This document shows, in pieces, positions 36,434-42,686 of a stretch of 42,686 bases of DNA. The DNA comes from Anaerolineae bacterium. GTDB lineage: Bacteria; Chloroflexota; Anaerolineae; Aggregatilineales; Phototrophicaceae. The notes beneath the pieces are model-generated. The model worked only from the letters and a program-made list of their open reading frames with translations, did not search any database and had not been told where the DNA came from. Positions within the stretch are counted from its first letter, which is position 1. Every line of letters starts with the position of its first letter. Position numbers and translations under genes: made by a program. Where the stretch lies: NCBI GenBank assembly GCA_012270545.1, contig JAAXID010000255.1, positions 1-42,686 on the forward strand. The letters run 5' to 3'.

Positions 36434-37414
36434 ATGGCTTCCGGAGACAAGCTGGACGGCGCGCAGCTTATCGACTTCTACCGCCGTATGCTTCTCATTC
36501 GCGTCTTCGAGGAGAGGTCGGCGGAGCAGTACATGCTCGGACGGATCCGCGGCTTCCTGCACCTCTACAACGGCGAGGAGGCCATCGCCGTCGGCGCAAT
36601 CTCCTCGCTGCAACCCACTGACTACGTGGTGACCCATTACCGCGACCACGGCCACGCGCTGGCGAAGGGCATGGACCCCAACGCTGCGATGGCGGAGCTG
36701 TTCGGCAAGGCCACCGGATGCAGCAAGGGCAAGGGCGGCTCCATGCACCTCTTCGACCTCGAGAAGCGGTTCATGGGCGGCCACGCCATCGTGGGCGGAC
36801 AGCTGCCCCTCTCAACGGGGTTTGCGCTTGCGAGCAAGCTCCGCGGCGACGGCGACATTGCGCTGTGCTTCCTGGGCGACGGCGCCATCAACGAGGGCGA
36901 GTTCCACGAGTCGCTCAACCTGGCCTCGCTTTGGAAGCTGCCGGTGCTCTTCTTCGTGGAGAACAACCTGTACGGCATGGGCGCCACCGTTGAGCAGATG
37001 CTGGCGTTCCACGACGAGATCTACAAGTTCGCAAACGGCTACAAGATTCCGTCCGTCCGCATAGACGGCATGGACGTGCTGGAGGTTCTCGAGGCCACGC
37101 AGAAGGCGGTTGCCCACGTGCGAGGCGGCAACGGCCCCTTCCTCATCGAGGCGATGGCATACCGCTTCCGCGGCCACTCCATGGCGGACCCCGCGGAATA
37201 CCGTGCCAGGTCCGAGGAGGAGCGCTGGCGGATGCGCGATCCCATCACCACCTTCGGCGCATCGCTCGTCGAGGACGGCACCGCCACGCAGGATGAGCTG
37301 GACGAGATTCGCACCGAGGTCGAGGAGATAATCGACGCGGCCGTTCAGTTCGCAGAGGACAGCCCGTTCCCGGAGCCGGAAGCGCTCTACGAAGACGTGT
37401 ACGGAGGCATGTGA
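36434..37414 (+). CDS. pdhA: Pyruvate dehydrogenase E1 component alpha subunit
   Basis: GKGGSMHLFDLEKRFMGGHAIVGGQLPLSTG; GDGAINEGEFHESLNLASLWKLPVLFFVENN (ThDP motif). Confidence 0.94.
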   Translation: MASGDKLDGAQLIDFYRRMLLIRVFEERSAEQYMLGRIRGFLHLYNGEEAIAVGAISSLQPTDYVVTHYRDHGHALAKGMDPNAAMAELFGKATGCSKGKGGSMHLFDLEKRFMGGHAIVGGQLPLSTGFALASKLRGDGDIALCFLGDGAINEGEFHESLNLASLWKLPVLFFVENNLYGMGATVEQMLAFHDEIYKFANGYKIPSVRIDGMDVLEVLEATQKAVAHVRGGNGPFLIEAMAYRFRGHSMADPAEYRARSEEERWRMRDPITTFGASLVEDGTATQDELDEIRTEVEEIIDAAVQFAEDSPFPEPEALYEDVYGGM

Positions 37415-37416
37415 GC

Positions 37417-38391
37417 ATGGCGGTCATCACCTACAGAGAGGCCGTAGGCCGTGCGCTCCGAGAGGCGCTCCAGGACGAGCGCGTCTTCATGATGGGCGAG
37501 GACATCGGGCGCTACGGCGGTGCGTACGCCGTAACCAGGGGCCTGCTCGACGAGTTCGGGCCGGAGCGCATCCGCGAGACGCCCATCGCCGAGTCGGGAT
37601 TCACGGGCGCGGGCGCAGGCGCTGCGATGGCAGGCATGCGACCGATCGTGGAGTTGATGACCATCAACTTCAGCCTGCTGGCAATGGACCAGATCATCAA
37701 CCACGCCGCCAAGGTGCGGTACATGTCGGGCGGGCAGCTCTCGTGTCCGCTAATCGTACGCACGGTCACCGGCGGCGGCGCTTCCGTGGGAGCCACGCAC
37801 TCGCAGAGCCTGGAGGGCTGGTTCGCCGCCGTGCCGGGAATTCGCGTGGCCGTACCGTCCACTCCACACGACGTGCTGGGCCTCTTTCGCGCGGCGATGC
37901 TGCAGGAGGACCCCGTGATGTTCGTTGAGCACACGCTGCTCTACAGCACCCGCGGCGAGGTTGAGGACGAGCCCTACGTGATTCCGTTCGGCAGGGCGGA
38001 CATCAAGCGATCGGGAACCGACATTACAATTGCGGCGTACTCGCGCATGGCCGTCGTGGCTATGAGGGCCGCGGAGCAGCTGGAGTCGAGGGGCATCAGC
38101 GCGGAGGTCGTTGACCTGCGCACGCTCAGCCCGCTGGACTCGGAGACGGTGGTGGAGTCGGTGCGCAAGACGGGCCACGCGGTGGTTGTCGAGGAGACGT
38201 GGTACACCGGCGGGTTCGGCGCTACCGTCGTGGGGCTGATACAGGAGCGGGCCTTCGACTACCTGAACGCGCCAGTGGGACGCGTGGCAGGCGAGGAGGT
38301 CCCCATGCCCTACTCTCGACACCTTGAGCAGGCCTCCATACCGGACGAGGCCCGCGTGATCCAGGCGGTTGAGGCCACCCTCGGTCGCTGA
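37417..38391 (+). CDS. pdhB: Pyruvate dehydrogenase E1 component beta subunit
   Basis: GEDIGRYGGAYAVTRGLLDEFGPERIRETPIAESGFTGAGAGAAMAGMRPIVELM; DLRTLSPLDSETVVESVRKTGHAVVVEE. Confidence 0.95.
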   Translation: MAVITYREAVGRALREALQDERVFMMGEDIGRYGGAYAVTRGLLDEFGPERIRETPIAESGFTGAGAGAAMAGMRPIVELMTINFSLLAMDQIINHAAKVRYMSGGQLSCPLIVRTVTGGGASVGATHSQSLEGWFAAVPGIRVAVPSTPHDVLGLFRAAMLQEDPVMFVEHTLLYSTRGEVEDEPYVIPFGRADIKRSGTDITIAAYSRMAVVAMRAAEQLESRGISAEVVDLRTLSPLDSETVVESVRKTGHAVVVEETWYTGGFGATVVGLIQERAFDYLNAPVGRVAGEEVPMPYSRHLEQASIPDEARVIQAVEATLGR

Positions 38392-38415
38392 CACCAACGG
38401 CAGGAGGCACGGGAA

Positions 38416-39642
38416 ATGGCTACATCGGTTGTTATGCCTCAGATGGGCTACGACATGCAGGAGGGAACCCTCGTGCGGTGGCTGAAGCAGGAGGGCGAGG
38501 CGATTGCGCGAGGCGAGGCCATCGCCGAGATCGAGACCGACAAGGCCGTGATCGAGATGGAGGCGTACGCCTCAGGCGTGGTGCTGAAGACCGTGGTTGA
38601 TGAGGGCAGCACGGTGCCGGTGGGTGACACCATCGCGTTCATCGGAACTCCCGGCGAGCCTGTGCCCGAGGTGACGCCCTCGGCTGCGGCTCCCGCGGAG
38701 GCGGCGCCCGAGCCTGAGCAGGCAGCCGAGCCGGCGGCGCCCGCCGCTGCGACGGCCCCTGCAGGCGCGGTGAGGGCTTCGCCCGTGGCGCGCAGGCTGG
38801 CGCAGGAGAAAGGCATCGACCTGGCGCAGGTCACTGGCACTGGGCCGAATGGTCGCATCACCAAGGAGGACGTGGAGGCCCACGAGAGCGCGGCGGCCGC
38901 GGCTCCGACACCCGCGGCGGAAGCGCCCTCTGCGGTCGAGCCGGCGGCCCGCAGGCAGCAGGGCGAGCTCGTACCGCTCACCCGCATGAGGCAGGCAATC
39001 GCGCGGCGCACGGCGCAGAGCAAGCGGGAGGTGCCGCACTTCTACGTGTCGGCGGGCGTGGACATGACGGCTGCGATGGCGCTGCGCTCACAGATCAACG
39101 AGGCGCTCGCCGGCGAGGCGCGCGTCTCTGTGAACGACCTGATCGTGAAGGCGTGCGCGCTTACGCTGGCCAAATACCCGGCCTTCAACGCTTCGTTCGA
39201 GGGCAACAACCTGCGCATGAACCCGGCCATCAACGTGAGCATCGCGGTGGCCGTCGAGTACGGCCTGCTCGTGGTGTCGCTTGGCGACTGCCGGGGCAGG
39301 TCTCTGGTCGACATCTCGAAGGCGGCGCGCGGCGCGGTGGAACGCGCGCAGAGCGGTGTGCTGCGAGAGGACGACTACACGGGCGGCACGTTCAGCATCA
39401 GCAACATGGGCATGTTCGATGTGGACAGCTTCTCGGCGATCATCTACCCGCCTCAGTCTGCGGTCATCGCCGTGGGCACGGTGCGGCAGCAGCCGGTGGT
39501 CCGCGACGGCGAGATCACGATCGCGCAGATGATGCAGGCGACGCTCTCCACCGACCACCGGGTCGCAGACGGCGCGCAGGCGGCGGAGTTCCTGGTAGAG
39601 GTCAAGCGGGTCCTGGAGAACCCGGTCACCCTGCTGGTGTGA
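38416..39642 (+). CDS. pdhC: Dihydrolipoamide acetyltransferase (E2)
   Basis: Lipoyl domain IETDKAVIEMEAYASG, Ala/Pro linker, E3-binding domain ASPVARRLAQEKGIDLAQVTGTGPNGRITKEDVE, catalytic STDHRVADGAQAAEFL. Confidence 0.95.
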   Translation: MATSVVMPQMGYDMQEGTLVRWLKQEGEAIARGEAIAEIETDKAVIEMEAYASGVVLKTVVDEGSTVPVGDTIAFIGTPGEPVPEVTPSAAAPAEAAPEPEQAAEPAAPAAATAPAGAVRASPVARRLAQEKGIDLAQVTGTGPNGRITKEDVEAHESAAAAAPTPAAEAPSAVEPAARRQQGELVPLTRMRQAIARRTAQSKREVPHFYVSAGVDMTAAMALRSQINEALAGEARVSVNDLIVKACALTLAKYPAFNASFEGNNLRMNPAINVSIAVAVEYGLLVVSLGDCRGRSLVDISKAARGAVERAQSGVLREDDYTGGTFSISNMGMFDVDSFSAIIYPPQSAVIAVGTVRQQPVVRDGEITIAQMMQATLSTDHRVADGAQAAEFLVEVKRVLENPVTLLV

Positions 39643-39670
39643 GGGGGAGACGGCAACGTCCTGCACAGCC

Positions 39671-39759
39671 ACTCCTGCGCAGGCAGGAGTCCACTGCGAC
39701 TTACACCCTCTCCGTCACTCCCGTGAGAAGGGGAACTGGATTCCTGCTTCCGCAGGAAT
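39671..39759. repeat. Two related short palindromes (REP-like)
   Basis: ACTCCTGC-gcag-GCAGGAGT (39671-39690) and ATTCCTGC-ttcc-GCAGGAAT (39740-39759), in the intergenic region after pdhC. Confidence 0.7.
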
Positions 39760-39817
39760 GACGGACGGCGCTCGTCGTGCATGACGGTGTTGGCTTCAGT
39801 GCAGGTAACTCCAACCG

Positions 39818-40043
39818 CTACAGCGGCAAGCGCATAGCTTGGTACACCTCGATCTCGCAGCCTTGGCCCCACGCGATGTGCGGGTGGTCCGCAACCAGCG
39901 CGACCGCGGCCTCCATGTCGTCCGCCTGCACCACCGAGTAGCCGATGACGTCGCTATCGCGCGGCGAGCTGCCGTCCGGCGTCACCCTCAGCCCGCCCAT
40001 CAACGCCGAGCCGGGGAAGTTTAGTGCGTCACCGCGTCTCGAC
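39818..40043 (-). pseudogene. 3'-truncated remnant copy of a YCII-related gene
   Basis: About 93% identical by eye (12 mismatches in ~176 nt, no indels) to the C-terminal half of 41503-41841; an in-frame TAG and loss of homology about 40022-40043. Confidence 0.75.
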
Positions 40044-40055
40044 TACGGGCGATCC

Positions 40056-41330
40056 TCAACAGGGCCGCATGGTACGGATCTCCTGGTTGTTCCTATAGCG
40101 GTACAGATTGTAGGGATCTTCTTTGCTTCCACGCGGTAATCCAGCGGGTACGCATCCCGTCAGGGCATTCCCCGCGAGGAACAGACTCGTCAGATTCTCA
40201 AGGATTCCCAAAGCGGTGGGTATTTCCCCCGAAAGTTGGTTGTGGCTCAAGTCCAGAGAGTTCAAGCTGGAAAGGTCCCCAAGTGAGCTGGGTATTGCCC
40301 CTGAAAGTTGGTTGTAGCTTAAGTCCAGTGAATTCAAGCTGGAAAGGTCCCCAATTGAACTGGGAATTTCTCTGGAGAGCCGGTTGTTGCCCAGATGCAG
40401 TCCTTCTAGGTCAGATAGATTGCCAAGTGATTGGGGTATCTGTCCCTCGAGTTGGTTGTCATTTACATTTAGAAGTCTCAAGTTGGGAGGGACTCCCTCG
40501 TCCATTGGTATCCCTCCAGTTAGCTGGTTGCCAGCCAGCGTTAGAACCTTCAGCCTCTTGAGATTGGCCAGAGAGGGCGGTATCTCTCCGGAGAATTGGT
40601 TGTACCCCAAGTCTAATCTCTCTAGGTTGGTGAGATTGCCCAGAAAAGGCTGTATCTCTCCGGAGAGTTGGTTGCGGGCTAAGTCCAAAATCTCCAGACT
40701 TGTGAGGTTACCAAGAGAGTACGGGATCTCTCCAGTCAGCTGATTCCCACCCAAATGATTCCCACCCAAATCCAATTCCCGCAGGTAGGTTAGGCCACCC
40801 AGGGACGGCGGGATACTCCCCCTGAGCACGACTTCTTCTATGTGACAGTGATCGCTCCCTGGAGGAGAGCAGCTGACATGCGAATACGGTTCTATATTTA
40901 TGCCTACGACGCGGCTTTCGGAGACATCGATGCCGTTCCAACTCGTGACGGGAAACCGAGGGCTCCAACCTAGTTCGTACGTAGGAAGATGGTACCAATT
41001 GGGGTCGTTTACTCGTCCAACTAGAGTGTCCATGGCGCCCAGCAGGATTGCGCAGTCTCTAACTAAGTCGGGGTTCTCTTCGGAGTTTGGCACAGCAAGG
41101 CCTTTGGAGCACGCCTCTATGTCGGCAGGAGAAGGATCGGGAACAGGGATTGGCGTTGGTGTGGGAGTGGGTGCAGGTGTAGCAGTAGGGGCAGGCGTGG
41201 GTGTAGGTGCCGGACTGCATACGGCGGCGGACAGGAGAAGCGCAGTAGTGGCCAGCACGCTAAACAGTGCACGGGTGTTGTGAACACTACGCCTAACGTC
41301 TCTCGGAGTCTTCGTGCTATCGTGGCACAC
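40056..41330 (-). CDS. Secreted/anchored LRR protein with plant-type (LxGxIP) repeats
   Basis: Hydrophobic N-terminus, Pro/Thr-rich linker (PAPTPTPAPTATPAPTPTPTP), then about 9-10 LRRs such as SSLGDLSSLNSLDLSHNQLSGEIP. Start codon uncertain. Confidence 0.85.
   Translation of the reverse strand: MCHDSTKTPRDVRRSVHNTRALFSVLATTALLLSAAVCSPAPTPTPAPTATPAPTPTPTPIPVPDPSPADIEACSKGLAVPNSEENPDLVRDCAILLGAMDTLVGRVNDPNWYHLPTYELGWSPRFPVTSWNGIDVSESRVVGINIEPYSHVSCSPPGSDHCHIEEVVLRGSIPPSLGGLTYLRELDLGGNHLGGNQLTGEIPYSLGNLTSLEILDLARNQLSGEIQPFLGNLTNLERLDLGYNQFSGEIPPSLANLKRLKVLTLAGNQLTGGIPMDEGVPPNLRLLNVNDNQLEGQIPQSLGNLSDLEGLHLGNNRLSREIPSSIGDLSSLNSLDLSYNQLSGAIPSSLGDLSSLNSLDLSHNQLSGEIPTALGILENLTSLFLAGNALTGCVPAGLPRGSKEDPYNLYRYRNNQEIRTMRPC
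40742..40771 (-). repeat. Exact 15-bp tandem duplication within the LRR gene
   Basis: gattcccacccaaat x2; gives in-frame GGNHLGGNQL. Confidence 0.9.
41150..41215 (-). repeat. Low-complexity Pro/Thr linker-coding tract
   Basis: ggcgttggtgtgggagtgggtgcaggtgtagcagtaggggcaggcgtgggtgtaggtgcc. Confidence 0.8.
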
Positions 41331-41502
41331 AGTTTCGCAACCTTTGTCGGGAGCATGGAACTCCAGTTTGTTGTGATTATAGCCGCAGTGCTAGAGTGCG
41401 CCCCTTAGGAGCGGATGCGGTATTCTTACAATCCAAGCAAGCGCTCTTGGCGCTTCATTCAGGCCAAACGCGCTGTGAGTTCGTTGCAGTCTGCGCCGTG
41501 GG

Positions 41503-41841
41503 CTACAGGGGCATCCGCATAGCCTGGTACACCTCGATCTCGCAGCCCTGGCCCCAGGCGATGTGCGGGTGGTCCGCAACCAACGCGACCGCGGCCTCCA
41601 TGTCGTCCGCCTGCACCACTGAGTAGCCGATCACGTCGCTATCGCGGGGCGAGCTGCCTTCCGGTGTAACCCTCTGCCCGCCCATCAGCGCGGAGCCGGG
41701 GTAGACCAGGGCATCGCCGCACCCGTCGGCCCAGGCCTTCCACGCCTGCATTCCGGCCTGCATGTCCTTCGGCGCCATTCTCTGCGCCTGCTCCCTGACC
41801 GGCGCCGGCGCGTAGTAGATCACGACAAAGTCTGCCATCAC
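41503..41841 (-). CDS. YCII-related domain protein
   Basis: 112 aa; MADFVVIYYAPAPV...PEGSSPRDSDVIGYSVVQADDMEAAVALVADHPHIAWGQGCEIEVYQAMRMPL, typical YCII-like layout. Confidence 0.75.
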   Translation of the reverse strand: MMADFVVIYYAPAPVREQAQRMAPKDMQAGMQAWKAWADGCGDALVYPGSALMGGQRVTPEGSSPRDSDVIGYSVVQADDMEAAVALVADHPHIAWGQGCEIEVYQAMRMPL

Positions 41842-42023
41842 CCGTTCTCCTGTCTAGTTGTGCAATGGTTCGGGGCACTGTACCAGCATCCAGTGGGCGT
41901 GGCAATCGGCCTCCGAAGGGGCCATCGGCAAGGCGTCTGCTTGACATTCAACCCTGCCTGCATGTAAGATTCCCGCAAATGTACGCACGGTTTTTCTCCC
42001 TCTGCTGCTGTCGTAACCCCTGA

Positions 42024-42094
42024 GAGGGGGAGTGCGCGTCTTCTATGGCTTTACGCGTCGCCCCCTCGGCTTTGCCCTGAGGGGCGATTCTTTT
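42024..42094 (+). promoter_or_regulatory. Possible terminator/antiterminator leader upstream of nitrite/sulfite reductase
   Basis: Antiterminator-like stem GAGGGGG(42024-42030)/CCCCCTC(42061-42067) plus GCGCGT(42034-42039)/ACGCGT(42053-42058); competing terminator-like CGCCCC(c)TC...GA GGGGCG (42059-42086) followed by attcttttc. Confidence 0.45.
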
Positions 42095-42137
42095 CAGCGC
42101 CAATCCCGCACCGGAGGCGGACTCCCAAGGAGGCATC

Positions 42138-42686
42138 ATGAGCCAGGCACGAATAAACGAGAAGGGCATCCTGCCGGTCCTGCAGGAAGAGCTCGACAAC
42201 TTCGAGTCGGTCGTCGGCGAGTTCATCCAGGGCGACTGGGATCCCACCGCATTCCAGGCCTTCCGCCTGCGCATGGGCGTCTACGGCCAGCGCCAGCCGG
42301 ACGTGCACATGCTCCGGGTCAAGCTGCCGGTGGGTGAGGTCTTCGCTGAGCAGCTTGAGACGCTGGGCACAATCGCGAGAGAGTACGCTCCCCTGAAGAA
42401 GGGCCACGTGACCACCCGCGAGAACATGCAGTTCCACTTCGTGCCCCTGACTGAGGCGCACGAGGCGCTGAACGTGCTCGGGCAGACGGGCCTCTCGACC
42501 CGCGAGGCTTGCGGAAACACCGTGCGAAACGTGGCCGGCTGCCCTCTGTCGGGCGTTTGCCACGAGGAGCCATTCGACGCCACGCCTTACGCGGGCGCAT
42601 TCGCTCGCTACTTCCTGCGCCACCCTGTCACGCAGTCCATGCCGCGCAAGATCAAGACCGCCTTCTCCGGCTGCGAGAAGGACTGC
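42138..42686 (+). CDS. Nitrite/sulfite reductase (siroheme, ferredoxin-type), partial at 3' window edge
   Basis: FRLRMGVYGQRQPDVHMLRVKLPVGEV, GHVTTRENMQFHFVPL, TGLSTREACGNTVRNVAGCPLSGVC, AFSGCEKDC; AGGAGG upstream. Confidence 0.9.
   Translation, partial: MSQARINEKGILPVLQEELDNFESVVGEFIQGDWDPTAFQAFRLRMGVYGQRQPDVHMLRVKLPVGEVFAEQLETLGTIAREYAPLKKGHVTTRENMQFHFVPLTEAHEALNVLGQTGLSTREACGNTVRNVAGCPLSGVCHEEPFDATPYAGAFARYFLRHPVTQSMPRKIKTAFSGCEKDC

Noticed and set aside
40056-41330. Plant-derived LRR gene (cross-kingdom transfer or eukaryotic contamination)
   Set aside because: Plant-type LRRs are also found in bacteria, the gene is intronless with a bacterial-style secretion signal and flanked by bacterial genes; no evidence of eukaryotic origin.
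42011-42100. SAM or TPP riboswitch in the reductase leader
   Set aside because: The 'ctgaga' string is reminiscent, but the rest of either consensus is missing; kept only as a generic attenuator candidate.
1-42686. CRISPR array, prophage or classical IS element
   Set aside because: No regularly spaced repeats, no cas genes, no transposase or integrase, no phage structural genes were found among the ORFs.

Overview
The window looks like a bacterial, probably Chloroflexota, metagenomic contig, densely coded, with no rRNA, tRNA or CRISPR array seen. Left to right it holds: (i) a minus-strand fatty-acid/PHA block (partial phaB-like reductase, thiolase, FadB/FadN-type fusion enzyme, SDR, TetR regulator); (ii) a serine-biosynthesis-like block (SerB-like HAD phosphatase, second HAD hydrolase, SerA); (iii) an MntA/HepT-type toxin-antitoxin pair and uvrC; (iv) a long division/cell-wall cluster rsmH-ftsL-like-PBP-mraY-murD-ftsW-murG-[two tandem paralogous membrane proteins]-murC-murB-ftsQ-ftsA-ftsZ; (v) B12-type ribonucleotide reductase, YdcF-like, LysM and arginase-family proteins, and a small Cys-rich protein; (vi) infC-rpmI-rplT and a TrmH-type methyltransferase; (vii) lpdA-pdhA-pdhB-pdhC; (viii) a direct repeat (truncated and intact YCII-like genes) flanking a plant-type LRR protein gene, then the start of a nitrite/sulfite reductase. 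The most notable observations are: a division-cluster PBP whose SxxK lysine is Gln (SIMQ) and whose KTG motif is KPG; two tandem uncharacterised membrane paralogs between murG and murC; an abrupt codon-usage change inside the 3' end of lpdA (about 36,165), suggesting a chimeric assembly or recombination junction; a low-GC LRR gene bracketed by ~200-bp direct repeats; and a possible terminator/antiterminator leader upstream of the nitrite/sulfite reductase. All calls are by eye, without database searches.
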